A program made the translations under genes and the position numbers. DNA of 64,000 nt, from NCBI GenBank assembly GCA_000320545.1, contig ADNK01000096.1, positions 62,001 through 126,000 of the forward strand. Direction: 5' to 3'. This stretch comes from Bigelowiella natans CCMP2755 (Eukaryota > Cercozoa > Chlorarachniophyceae). Under the pieces are notes generated by a model. It was not told the origin of the DNA. It did no database searches and saw nothing but the letters and a program-made list of their open reading frames with translations. Positions 12,761-24,501 of this stretch are shown here, in pieces; position 1 is the first letter of the stretch; each line of letters opens with the position of its first letter.

Positions 12761-12795
12761 CATGATGGACACATTGCATTGCTGTGTCCATCATG
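12761..12795. repeat. perfect inverted repeat, 13-base arms, 9-base loop
   Basis: catgatggacaca at 12761-12773 is the exact reverse complement of tgtgtccatcatg at 12783-12795. It lies in the TGCA-rich intergenic block, away from any gene start. Confidence 0.85.
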
Positions 12796-13020
12796 TTTCT
12801 ACACGCACGATCAATGATTGACCACAGACACAACGCAATGTGCACATCATGACATTGCGGAACATGTGTGACAACTGTGCGTGCTCGCTAGCCATCGCAA
12901 CGTTCAGGACACACGTTCATGCAAACGTTGCAGTTGTGAACTGTTGTGTTTGGTGCATGTGCTGACAAACGACCAGGTGCGATGTGAAAACCATCTCATG
13001 GTGCACAGAGCACGTCACAA

Positions 13021-13066
13021 GCACACAGCACACAGCACACAGCACACAGCACACAGCACACAGCAC
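13021..13066. repeat. (CACACAG)n short tandem repeat
   Basis: About six tandem 7-base units, with a second shorter cluster of the same unit near 13190-13218. There are no spacers, so it is not a CRISPR array. Confidence 0.9.
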
Positions 13067-13777
13067 AACCATGCTGGCATGGCCACACAGACACGCACGT
13101 GCAACACACGCAACACGCACAATGCATGCTTTGTCACACAGCACGTGAAAACACGAACTCATTGCGTTGTCACGCAGCACACAGCATATAGTGCACAGCA
13201 CACAGCACACAGCACACATGTGTCCATGGAATCGATTCAGATGACAGTTCAAACCAGAGCTGGGTCACGGGGTCGGTCCTAGCCCCACTCCACGACACTC
13301 TCGTGATCACACGTCTGCCCTGCCTCATTGAAAGTCAATCTCTGCATCAACTCATGCGATGTGGGGCATCTGTAGTCAGGAGGGACGGCTTTGAGCTCCA
13401 CATCTTCCCCTCTTCCGTCGCGCGAGCGGAGGAACCGATTGTGTGCTCGTCATCATTGCCATTTTTTGAGCACCTTGTCGCAGGGAAAGAATGAACGGGC
13501 ATTTTCACCCCAAAAACATACGCATGCAAGCACAAATCTTTTGCCACGGTGACACATGTGACGACCCCCTCCGCGTAGATCTATTCAATCGACCACACAA
13601 CATCGTAAAATAAATGCCCGGTCCGCGCCGAGGGAAGAAGGCCTCCTGGACACATGCGCGACAGCAAGCGATTCTCGATGATTTTTACCGACCGAATTTC
13701 GGCGAAAACCACCGATAAATAAGCAAGCCAAACTAGCGCTCCAAGCCCGGGAACAGCTTTCACCGACTCCTACCACA

Positions 13778-14920
13778 ATGGCTGCTACCGCAGCCGAGCA
13801 TAGGACTCGCCCCGGATCGCTTCTGGTGGCGTTGTTCGTGTCGCTTGGACTTCTCTTCTTCGTTGGAAGAGGGCCAGGAGATCTACTTGGAGGCGAGGGA
13901 GGTCGCAGGGATGCAAATGATGGACGATATGTGGTATACCGCGCACAACACCGCTATCGTGTGCATATATTTTAGCCGACGGCGATGCGCTTGAGTGATG
14001 ACCTTGTTTTTTCGCTTGCCTAGACACATGTGATTTGCGCTCACTAATCAAGCATTTGCGGCCGTGGTTACCATTTGTAGATCCGGAGAGCGGGCGGACC
14101 GCACTTAAAGGCGAATTTCGCACGTGTACACAGACGGGGCGCGCTGCCGCCGAAACTTCTTTTTGGCGGAGGCGATGGCAGCAATGGTGACAATTGTGAA
14201 AGTGGGGGGGAGAGACAAGAGGGTCGTGCGGAACAAACAGAGGTATACTTGCTAAAATAGTGGAAGGCAAGAAATATCATCTCGCTGTGCTCGTCCTCAC
14301 TCATAGTTGTTTGTAGCCAAGGAGTAAGTGATTTCAGCTTTAACAATGCAATGAATGATAAGACCTGAAATTTTTCCATATCATGAACACCCTTCGGATG
14401 ACGATTTGCCACATAATCGGGCCTGAAATCATCCGAAAACAGTCACCCACTTAGATGTAGATCTTGAATGCAAGCGAACCCCTTTTCTCCACATCCCACC
14501 GTTGGCTCTGATGGGGAGCATTGACAAATATTCAGAGCTCCATTCCGACTGCTCCTGGAGAAGTGGAAACTCGAAAAGTAGAGGAGGAAGAAGAAGGACC
14601 GTTTGGAACAGCATCATCTGACACCATTCAGGTTGTTGCTCCTCCAGCTCCCGTTTCGTCCCCCCTCACACCCTAGCTGCAGATTTCATTTCGTCTGCAT
14701 TGAATGCTAATCGGAGTGACGGAGATGGTAATATCGTCTGGTTGGTTTCAGGCGCTAGCTCAGCAGCTCAAAGAAGAGCTTCAGCTTGGAGAAGAGGCCG
14801 AAGATCTTATCCGAAACAACAAAAAGGAGGAACTTGCGGCCCTCATTAGGTGGATGATTTCGTCTCTTTTTCACTTACCCAAGACGACCATTTAAGACCT
14901 GCATTCTCCAATTTTGAAAA

Positions 14921-14954
<34 letters not shown>

Positions 14955-15377
14955 CAGTGGAGATGGTGGTGTTGATAGCAAAGATATTGATCGTCTTCCC
15001 TCCCTTTTCTCTGTGTGCATGTGAAACGACGATTAGATCCCAACGACAGAAGCTTATCACTGGAGAGTTAAAGAATGAACATAATGGCGACAAGAATGTC
15101 AATGAAGGGGGCTCCGCAACAAAATCACCTCCCCTCTCCTCCAAACCCTCCTCCCTCAAATCTTACGATATCTGCGACGAGGGAGGGGACCGACGAGAAA
15201 TGGTTTCTGGCCAAATGGCTAGTGAATTTGTCGAGACCATTCGGGATGAACCCGAGAATTTCAAGGTGTGCGCAAACTTTCTTCTGATGGTTCCAATCCC
15301 ATTTTGACATTCGCGGTGACTTCTTCCCCCCCCCCCCCTTTTTTTTTTTTCCCCTCCCCCCCCCCCCCCCTCCTCCC

Positions 15378-15412
<35 letters not shown>

Positions 15413-16923
15413 TGTGTGCGAGTATCTGAATGCAATTGTAAACACTTAATGACGGCGTCAGAGTGTAAAGCTGAGCGGGAAGAGCCTCGGAGCTGAAGCA
15501 GCAGGCGTATTTGCTGAGGTGTTCAAGAAATGCTCCAACTTGAAAACGGTTAGAGTGAGTGAGTGAGTGTGTGTGTGTGTGTGGGGGTGTGCGTGCGAGT
15601 CATTGGTTTCCTTATCGTGTTATTCTTGGCCGCCCGGTCGTTCATTGGATCGAATGAACACGTGGTGTTTCGTGATCGCTAAATGCCTTGGTCAGTGGTA
15701 GCCTCCTGCTGCCGATGGTCTGCCTGCTACCGTCTTGTTGGATTACCATGCATGCACATGGCGGCAATGAACGGTCGAGATGAATGATGGGGGAGGGGCA
15801 AATGAATGGTGTTGATGTGTGGTGAAATGATGATGATGATGGTGATGATGATCACACAATATCAAGGTCGACCTGTCTGATTGTATCGCTGGGCGGCAAG
15901 AGGATGACGCTCACGACGCCCTGGAGATTCTCGCTGACTCCGTGGAAAACCACACCCTCATCGAGTAAGTATATTCTGATTGTGGGCAATCAATCAATCG
16001 TCGCAGCAGCTGGCCTCGTTCGGATGTGTGTCCAACCCCAGCGACGAAGTGCGCTCATTCTTAGTCCACCCTCTTCTCCTCCTTCCGTCCCCCAACTCCT
16101 CCTCATCTCTTCTCTCCGGCCTTCGCTTCCCCCCCTCCTCCTGTAGGAACGTGTGGTTGAACGACAATGCGCTCGGGGACAACGGAATCAGACGCGTGCG
16201 CCACTTGCTGCAAAACCGTCCGAATTTGCAAGAACTTGGCCTCGCGAACACAGGTTTCCCTCTAGATGAATCGACAGATCCAAATAGTGAGGGGAGGGGA
16301 GGGGAGGGGGTGGGGGGGCGATTCTAAGCTGCTTTCATCAGCTGCGTATGCATCTTTTGATACAAGAACAAAAAGCGAACATCGGATGACATCGGGGGTC
16401 AACCATGTCAATCATGAGGAAAGCAGCACTTGCTAGCGAGCACCCTCGCGAGTGATGGCGCAGCGCCATCGAGCAAATCTGATTGTTTCCCCCTTTTTTG
16501 CCGAACGAAGCATCCACTTCTCTACTGCTCCACCTTAAGAATTAAAAAAATGATTTAATAGCTATAACAGTAATTATTATAGTAATGATGGTGATGGTAA
16601 TGATGATGATAATGATAATAGGAATGCAGAGACCGGCGGTGCAGCTCGTGAAGGAGATGGTTCTCAACGCAAGCAATCCCTCGAAGCTAAGAGTCATCGA
16701 AATGCACAAGAATCTGCTCACCACCGAGGGAACGAAGGAGCTCGCGGAACTCGTCAGTCACTCGCCAAAGCTCGAGGTTACTGCAGCAGCACTGATTTTA
16801 TTCTCGTCATAACAAAGTGTTTCGAGACATTTAAAGTAGCGACCATCCGATTTCTTAGTCGAAGCGAGATAAAGCGTAATTACGAATGTTATATATATAT
16901 ATATATATATTTATTTATTTATT

Positions 16924-16962
<39 letters not shown>

Positions 16963-17411
16963 TTGTAGTATATGTAGCTTAGTCCATCATGCGGATGTTG
17001 ATGGGTATGTTTTTCTCCTCCACGTTTTGCAATTAAAGGTATTAACCATACGGCAGTCAAGAGTCACTGAAGGTACCCCCCCCCCCTCCCTAACACAATC
17101 ATCATCACTGCGTTCAAATTATGCTCATTATTGATATCTCGTCTTGTAAAGAGTTTTGGATTTGCGTTGGATTTTGATCGGAGCAAATACTATGTATAAG
17201 CTGTTGTCGGTCGGCTAATTGATTTATTGATCGATGCTGCAGAGGGCGCGGAGGCTCTGTTCAAAGGGCTTCTCTCAACTACATTGCTCAAAGAACTCGA
17301 CTTCAGGTAATGGTGATAATGATGATGCACACGGCGTTGTCTTTCCCTCACAATCTCTGGAATGGCCTTTTCCTTTTTGTTTTTTCCTTCAAGCTTTTCC
17401 TTTTTGTCTCC

Positions 17412-17454
<43 letters not shown>

Positions 17455-19096
17455 TAGCATTTTTTTTTCCAATTTATCATCGTCGCTATTACTATGATCT
17501 TCACCATCGTCGTCGTTTTGCTCGGCATCCATCGCACTTATCAGGTACAACAACATCGGTGACACCACGATCGAGCTTCTCGCAGCTGTCATCGCCCAGC
17601 AAACAGATCTTCAGGTTGAGCATAGTGTTTAGGATAGATATACGGTGTTGCTGTTCTGGCCTTGGGAGAGGCTTTTCGTGTTTGATGATATGCTTTTCAT
17701 TCGTTTGTTATCCCAGCATGGAGTTCATAATATCATATCTTCTTCTCATATCCCCCCCCCCCTCCCCCCTTCCCCCGTCCTCCCCAGGCGATACGCATTG
17801 GTGGCACGAATATAAGGGGGAAGCTGTTTCCTCGCATCAACGGCGTGATCACAGCAACCGCTTCGCAGCTGAAGGAGTACGCTGTCTCGGACACGTCGAT
17901 ATCTGGCGATGAAACCGGGGATTTTCTCCACAGAATCTCTGCTTTAAAGAATCTGGAGATCTTGAATATGGAGGAAAATACGCTCAGAACAGGGGGAGCG
18001 AAGACTCTCGCTGCATTTATTGCTAACGGAACCTTTCCGAAGCTCAAAGTCCTCAACGTCAAAGACAATATGGTCAGCAGAGCCTCGCTTGCCCCCCGCC
18101 CCCCTTTCCACCACCACCCCCTCTCCTCTCCTTCTCTTACCTTGTATGGTATTTGAGGGAGGAGGAAGGACTTGTTGCTCTCACTATTCAGTCTAGATGA
18201 GTCGTTTATTGATGAAAAGTGTTTTCGTCATCGTCGTTTGCTGCTGTTGCTCCACCGCCACCACTACCACAGATCAGCTCAGCAGGCGCTCTGGAGATCT
18301 CGAAAGCTGTTTGCAAGCTCAGAGGCTTCGAGCGTCTGGAGATGGATTTCAACTACCTGTCTGAATGGGTGATCGCCGAGATTGAAAGTAACCATCCACC
18401 AGCCCATCTCTTTTGAACATCACTTTCTATGATGTGTAGTAGAATCACACGAACGCACGCACACGCACACACAGCACATTGATTTAGTGTCCTCAATGAT
18501 TTCCACTGCTCTTAATGACGACGATGATGCCGACGATGATGATTTGATGGTGGATCTGGCTGAGAGAGCGACTGTAACGATGATAACTAAACAGAGATAT
18601 TCGCGGATGCAAAGATGCCGGATAGCTGCTTAGGAGAACTGGACTTCAACGATCCTGAGATGGACGAGGACGATGTGGACGACGGAGGGGGGGGGGGAGA
18701 GGCTGCAGACAATCAAGACGGGAAGGGTGGGGAGGAGGACGAGGGCGAGAAGAGTGCGGATTCACCTGCTGAGCAAGGAGGAGGAGAGGTGTGGTGAACA
18801 CTCTTCATGACGAAATTACCATTTTCTATGATCCCTAGACGACAACAGAAGAGAGACATGTGTATGTGTTGGGGAGATTCGAGCTTTTTCCATGATGTAT
18901 GCTTTAAAACTGTAGACGTACTGGCGTCGAGCAAATCCATTTGGTTTTGTTTTCCGACGAGTACGTGGATGATAATGATTAATGATGTGGTCAGGACTCC
19001 GGGGAAGACGAGGCAGTCATGAGGGAGTTCGAGCAAATGGCTTTGAATGGATCGTTCATAGGGGGCGCAAATCAGCCCAACCCCAACTTCAATTAG
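13778..19096 (+). CDS. RANGAP1: Ran GTPase-activating protein with signal/transit-like leader
   Basis: Sixteen predicted exons: 13778-13933, 14081-14242, 14536-14631, 14752-14849, 15037-15265, 15462-15548, 15867-15964, 16147-16253, 16622-16776, 17039-17072, 17243-17306, 17545-17614, 17788-18072, 18273-18387, 18595-18788 and 18995-19096. Every phase matches, giving 683 residues. Residues about 248-590 are leucine-rich repeats of the RanGAP type. VDLSDCIAGR places the expected catalytic Arg near residue 286, and LNDNALGDNGI follows as in plant and animal RanGAP. The C-terminus has the LGELDFNDPE motif and a long acidic tail, both typical. RanGAP stimulates GTP hydrolysis by Ran on the cytoplasmic side of a nuclear envelope. 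Unusually, residues 14-37 are hydrophobic and residues 53-90 basic, like a bipartite secondary-plastid leader. No plant WPP domain is seen. Targeting is inferred. Confidence 0.92.
16889..16959. repeat. (TA)n, TTTA and (GT)n compound microsatellite
   Basis: Compound simple repeat inside the RanGAP intron that precedes exon 17039-17072. Confidence 0.9.
17414..17453. repeat. (CT)n microsatellite in a RanGAP intron
   Basis: An uninterrupted CT run of about 40 bases between exons 17243-17306 and 17545-17614. It may merge with the pyrimidine tract of the intron. Confidence 0.9.
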
Positions 19097-19706
19097 ATGT
19101 CGTTGATAATCCCATATGTGCTGATGTGACGCTTTCACATGTGCACCCGAGAAATTCATGACTGAAACCAGAGTGGCTATGGCGGCATGATGAGCGTTTG
19201 TATATTTGCGGGTGATCATCTCAAAACAGCGCATGCATTGTTGCTGCGCGCGGCTAGCTACTGATGCATTCTGTTCTTTGTTTTTTATTGCTGACAGCAC
19301 ACAGGCACGCATGTGAATGCATGTTGTTGCATATGACGCAGTTCTGTTAGTGGGTGTATGGTAGCAGTCTATGCGAGCGAGATTCTACGTGTCGCAATTA
19401 CGATGCCGAGACTTCCCAATCGCTTTCATTTGCAAACGCTATTGTGCATGTGTAATGACCATAAGCTTGATGATATCTATGCAAATACATGTGGTAACGA
19501 CGTCAGGGCCATCATTGTGGCGTCATGATCCGCAACTAGACGAGGGGCTGTGATGCATTGAAGCTCGTGGGCAAGCTTCGCACTCACAATTTATAAGCGG
19601 CATCATCATTTCAATCTTCCTGTTCCTATGTCAACAGTGATGGAATTTTGGCAGTACCTAAGGAGAATGAACGAACCGTTAGGGAATGACCTCGCAATTC
19701 GAGGCA

Positions 19707-19770
<64 letters not shown>

Positions 19771-20131
19771 CAAATGAAGCATTACGGGCACTTGCCAAAC
19801 AACGTCTGGAAACTCTGCTGAGTTGTTGGGATCGCCCTCAGCCATTCCACGAGACATGATCTTAATGGATAGATAGGCGGGGGAACATAATCAGCGAAGA
19901 TTTGATTGATGCATAGCACGAGTAAATGCACGGAAGGGGGAGGAGAAGGAGGAGGAGGAGGAGGAGGAGGAGGAGGAGGAGAGCCTTCCAGCCTCGATGA
20001 GATATGATTGTTGTTTCTTCAGCATTGTTCCCACTGTGACGTAACGCGCTCCCACCTATGGAAAGGCCTGCCGCACTTGACGTCATCGCATATCCGATCC
20101 GGTGTTTCACCTAATAATAGTGCCGCACGCG
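19097..20131. other. intergenic stretch after RanGAP
   Basis: TGCA-rich from 19100 to about 19560, then a (CA)n(GA)n tract at 19705-19768 and a (GGA)n tract at 19949-19980. No exon with matching phase is supported. Confidence 0.5.
19705..19768. repeat. (CA)n(GA)n compound microsatellite
   Basis: A CA run passes into a longer GA run, in the space between RanGAP and the next gene. Confidence 0.9.
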
Positions 20132-22843
20132 ATGATGGTAACTGCAACCACAGCAACAGCTGCGAACCCCTCCCATAGATCTACTGCAAGGCACCTGCTT
20201 CAGATGATCCTGCAGCAGGCTCCAATCGATACGAATAACAAATACTGCACTCCTGGTAAGATTACGAGGGGCGTGAGATATCTACATGGAGATGAATGAA
20301 TCGCTCTCTCAATGCGTCATTACTATTATGACACGACAGCAGATCAAATACTCTGCGAACGTGTAAGTGTAAATGCGTACAGCTCGCATCATTATCCGAG
20401 CTAGTTCGTTAATTCAACGCGTTCTCACGCACGCAGACGACCAGTTCAAAGTCTTCTGTCTCAGTAGCTCGAGCTTCAGGAAACTTAATCTTCCAAAATA
20501 TTTTCAGAGATTTAGTTAAGGTGTGATTGTGTGTAGAAGAATATCCTCCTCCCCTCCTCCTCCTCCTCCTTCTCATCATGATGACCTTTGTTAGTTAGCA
20601 CCTCCATCATTATCAATACCTCCAATAAATCTTCGAGATTTTTCCTTGGGAGTTGGTCGGCTCGCCATTTGGTCTGATGATGATGATGATGATGATGATG
20701 ATGAGAGAATGGGAAGAAGAAGAAGAAGAAGAAGAAGAAGAAGAAGAAGAAGAAACCGAGAGGCGAGGCATGTGGCGAACTGGTAAGATGTAGACATAAA
20801 AATGTATGATGTTTTTCTTGAGATTGCAGGGTAGAGTAATAGGAGTTTCTGCGCGAGTTTTTGTGCGTGCATGCCTGTGTGTGTGCGCGCGTTATAGTGA
20901 GGAAGAGAGGTGGAGGAAGATGATACACATTATTATACGTGTTTTATGCATTTTAACTATGGATATTGACGACATCTACCGCGTTTCTATTGAGCTTTTG
21001 CATCAATGCCCCTTTATTGTGGTGAGTCCATCATTGCGATGATATGAGTTGTTAAGTGAATAAATACACACATACATGCATGCACACATAAACAAACGAC
21101 TAGGGGATATCCATCGATTCAAGGAAGGCTCGTCGGTTGCCCACAACCAGATCGGCAGCGCACACACGCCACCCTCCCCCCCTCCCCCCCTCCCCCCCTC
21201 CCCCCCGCACCTGTGAACTCCTCCGAACCGAGAAACCGTATCTCGCATAAGCCCATAGGGCGGTGAGGATCGATTTCAAGCTTACATAAAATCAGGGAAA
21301 ACAGCAGCAACAACAAGAATAAAAAAAGGAGGAGGAAAAATCGTGAGGAGTAGTACTGTCCTTGGTACAGTGCAATGCTCGACAAGGCTAGAGAGGTAGT
21401 TGCGGTGGGTAGATTCCCAAAAACTTATATCTATTACTTGGACGGAGCAGTGTCGCTGCAGAACAATGCGGCGCGTGGTGCACGACCTGATAGTAGCAGT
21501 AGCAGTAAGGAGTAGTAGTAGTAGTAGTGGTAGTAAGTAGTAGTATTAGTAGTAGTAGTAGTAGTAGAAGTAAGTAGTAGTAGTCCCGCACAACGACACG
21601 AGCTCAGCTGCTGTCAAAGAGCTTGCTCGCATTGATAGTAGAGCTGCCACTACTGGCCGCTATTCCTGCTGTTACTACTGCTGCTACTAGTGTGTTAAGA
21701 GTCACCGAGAAGCGTTGAGGGGTTCCAGCACACACGTATGCTTTGCAAACAAGTTATGATGACAGAGACTCAGAAGAGCATCATTTGTTTGAATGAAAGA
21801 CCAGCTTTGATCGTTTGTCGAGTACATTTCAGGCAAGAGGCCCCATCTATATCAATAAGAATGACCCCACCCTAGCACTAACCCCCCCCCCCGCCCGCCC
21901 CCTGCCACCACCACCAACAATAACAACGGCGACAACGACGAGACAAACCTGGTCGATGTCTTCTACTGCCCTCCAGAAATCGTGGTACGTATCGAAACGA
22001 CTCTAGCAAACATGATTGATCGTGGCGGTTACGAGGAGGAGGATAGCAGAGTTGGGAGGCGCTAGCTAAAACCAGCTTACTATGTAGCTATAATAAGTGG
22101 TATCAGCCAGCGATTTTTGCGACGCTGCATCATCCCAAAGAGGGATGAGAACGGCGACGGTGAGCACGCATATTCAACAACTACTACCCGACATCTTCGC
22201 AGAATCGATGGCAAAGTGCCTCCTTTCGTATCCTCTGGGTCTTCCCTTCCAACGAGCAGGCAAAAGAGGATCAAAAGCAGTCAGGATATAACGAATCAAA
22301 GCATCTACAAATTGGTAAAAGTGACCCCCCCTCTCCCCCTCCCCCCTGCTGCCTCTCCTCCTTACAACCCCTTGGTGACTGGAATGTCCATTAGGGCACG
22401 CGCGTGATCGGAAGGCCACGTAGAAGGTATGATTATCCTGACGACATAGTAAAATTGCAGCGCCTTCTGAGGTGAGGATGATGAGGGAAGAGGGATGATA
22501 GCCGCTACCGGATTTGATGCTTTCGCTCGTTGGAATCCTCCATCTCAACCTTAGGTACGAGAGGAATAAACAATGTCATAAAGAGGAGGCGGAAGTGACC
22601 CTGAGAATTGTTTGGAAGGAAGACTCCAAAGAGGAGGAAGGACTGAACTTACTAGTGCTAAATACAACTACTACTACTTCTGCTACTATTACTGCCACTA
22701 CTGCTACCGTAAGCTTTGATAAATTGTTATCGATGCTTTTTATGGAGCTCCACCCAATCTGCGCACACAGCAGTATTTCCACAAAGAGATTAGATCATAT
22801 ATGCGGAGGGAGGGCAACGGATATCGTCGCTCGGTCTACTTGA
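20132..22843 (+). CDS. probable multi-exon gene of unknown function, only partly resolved
   Basis: Three pieces are convincing. 21371-21504 encodes MLDKAREVVAVGRFPKTYIY and onward. An exon ending at 22314 reads into 22395-22426 and 22555-22843 in matching phase, ending with TGA and a Thr-rich insert. Weaker candidate exons are 20132-20253, about 20439-20514, 20957-21022, 21101-21236 (Pro-rich) and a segment ending at 21969. I could not join all of these, and the start is a guess. No conserved family is recognised. Long GAT, GAA and TAG runs separate the exons. The gene is convergent with the minus-strand gene that ends at 23037, only about 190 bases away. Confidence 0.38.
20676..20754. repeat. 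(GAT)n and (AAG)n microsatellites
   Basis: Two adjacent trinucleotide runs in a probable intron of the unresolved gene. Confidence 0.9.
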
Positions 22844-23036
22844 AGAAAAGTGGGTTCATCTTAAAAATAGCACCGCATCTAATTGAGCCATGAGCTTTCG
22901 GAATGACACCGGGCTGAAAAATGACCAATATTACAAGTGGTAGGGACTCGACGGCGACGAAGCGCAAATTAGACTGGTGATGAAGAAGCAAAACAGAGTG
23001 TGACATTTTTCTCGAAGGAAACCGACCGAAGGGCAT

Positions 23037-24276
23037 CTATATTGGCTCGATTGACCTTCTGTTTTGAGTGTTGATGTCGGGGAATTTCCCACTCCTTTTC
23101 GTCGATGATGATTTAAGTTCGCCAAAGGCGAATGAAATCTGGGCTGCAGTTGTCATTGCATGCTCCGTGATCTCCCTTAGCTCACGAATGAATTCTCTCA
23201 AGTTCTGCACAATATCGAGGATATTTTAGCTCAAAGGTGCGATCAATGGACTCTTCTGTTTAGCAACAAGCACTGATATGATACCTGTGACTGCTTGAAT
23301 CTTTGTTTTATGAGCCTCTGATGTGATTCTGTCAGTCGAAATAATTCCTTGTCGCATTCGAAGATTGCACCTTCCAGTGACCTACAAGCTGGATCCTCCT
23401 GAGGGATGGCGTGCAGGGAGTGGAGGAGGAAGAAGGAAGGGGGGGGATAAATTATTATATCTGTGGTGAGGAATGAGTTCTTATGAATTAAGTACTGAGA
23501 GCTCGCATGATGCTTCTTCTTCTTCTTGTTCCTTTATGGGGCAATCCGGGAACACAATTCGAAACCAGAATTCGCTGAGAGGGGAGGCGTTGTGGAAAAC
23601 GATGATAAATCAGAGTCCCAAGTTATTCGTCTGATCGGTTGTGCATTCCTCACCTTTGTTTGATACTAAAGCATCCCCTAAAGGAGTTGAAGGTGGTATC
23701 CTCGGGGACCAAGAATTCGAACGCAGGCAGGGAGGTGTAGCTATTCATGTCTATTCACGGCATGAAGGGAAGCTCGAGATTGCTAGCAAGGATATCTTTC
23801 TCATACTATTGTTCTGTTCTAATGTATCTTTTGCCTCACTAGAAGAGGAATGCTGGCAGGGTAACCAGACTGCGTCCCCAGGGGAGGGGCGACGCACTGA
23901 TCACTTCGCCGACTGGTAGTGTTGTTCCGAAGAGGGCCGATAAGTGCACCAACTGTACCGAATACAACAAGGATTTTCTTCCTGCGACATTGCAAAATTT
24001 TCAAAGAAAAAGGAGTATCAGAGACGGAGTCAACGAATGGATTTGTATGAAATATCCCGCTCATTTATTATTTTTATTCTTGCGGTAAATCTCAATTTTG
24101 CATCGGCAATTTGTTGTTTCTGTTGTCGTAGCAATGTGGAAATTCCTGGTTGTGGCTGGTGATGATTGTTGTTTTTGTTGTAGCTTTATAGCGGTTGTTT
24201 CCCCGATCAAAACCACCCAAAACCGGCCGCGGACGGTCTCGTCTTCACCAGATTTTCCAGATTTATTTCCGTCCAT
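23037..24276 (-). CDS. uncharacterised 194-residue protein
   Basis: Six predicted exons, complement of 24217-24276, 23905-23981, 23654-23740, 23496-23574, 23285-23398 and 23037-23204. They join with consistent phases from an ATG at 24276 to a TAG. The N-terminal part is hydrophilic. The middle alternates strands and acidic loops (FEFLVPEDTTF, FWFRIVFPDCP), faintly like an RWD or UBC-like fold. The C-terminal third is helical and charged (LREFIRELREITEHAM). I do not recognise a family and assign no function. Its start faces the RanBP1 start across 225 bases, so the two may share a promoter. The 3' end is convergent with the preceding gene. Confidence 0.6.
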
Positions 24277-24501
24277 GTGCGCACCTTTTCCAGTCGCATG
24301 ATCGTTAAATACCTTGTTTTCTTCTGAATATGGACAATATTGAAAGCATCATTCTAGTAGCAGTCGATGCTCAGTTGCTCTGACTGAATCTGAAACAACC
24401 AAGAGCTCATCAACGGAGGACAGAGCGTACGCCACCCACATCCGTCTGTTGTAGGCCCGCCCCTCGGAGGAACCTCGATTTCTGTACTCTGCAGGCAACA
24501 A
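24277..24501. promoter_or_regulatory. 225-base divergent promoter region
   Basis: It separates the predicted ATG codons of the unknown minus-strand gene and of RanBP1. There is no TGCA-rich block here. I see no clear TATA box to assign. Confidence 0.5.

Larger units (their letters stand above)
12044..13777. other. long intergenic block, TGCA-rich with CACACAG repeats and a 13-bp-arm hairpin
   Basis: No gene chain is visible. From about 12290 the sequence is dominated by GCATG, TGCA and CACACAG words. It holds a perfect inverted repeat at 12761-12795 and CACACAG arrays near 13021-13066 and 13190-13218. The last 300 bases should contain the RanGAP promoter. Confidence 0.6.

Noticed and set aside
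13021-13218. CACACAG arrays as a possible CRISPR-like repeat
   Set aside because: The units are 7 bases, directly adjacent and without unique spacers; the genome is eukaryotic.
23631-23653. A 23-base GT-AG interval in the minus-strand unknown gene, similar in size to the very short introns of nucleomorph genes
   Set aside because: A longer intron ending at 23575 gives a better continuous frame into the next two exons, so the tiny intron is not needed.
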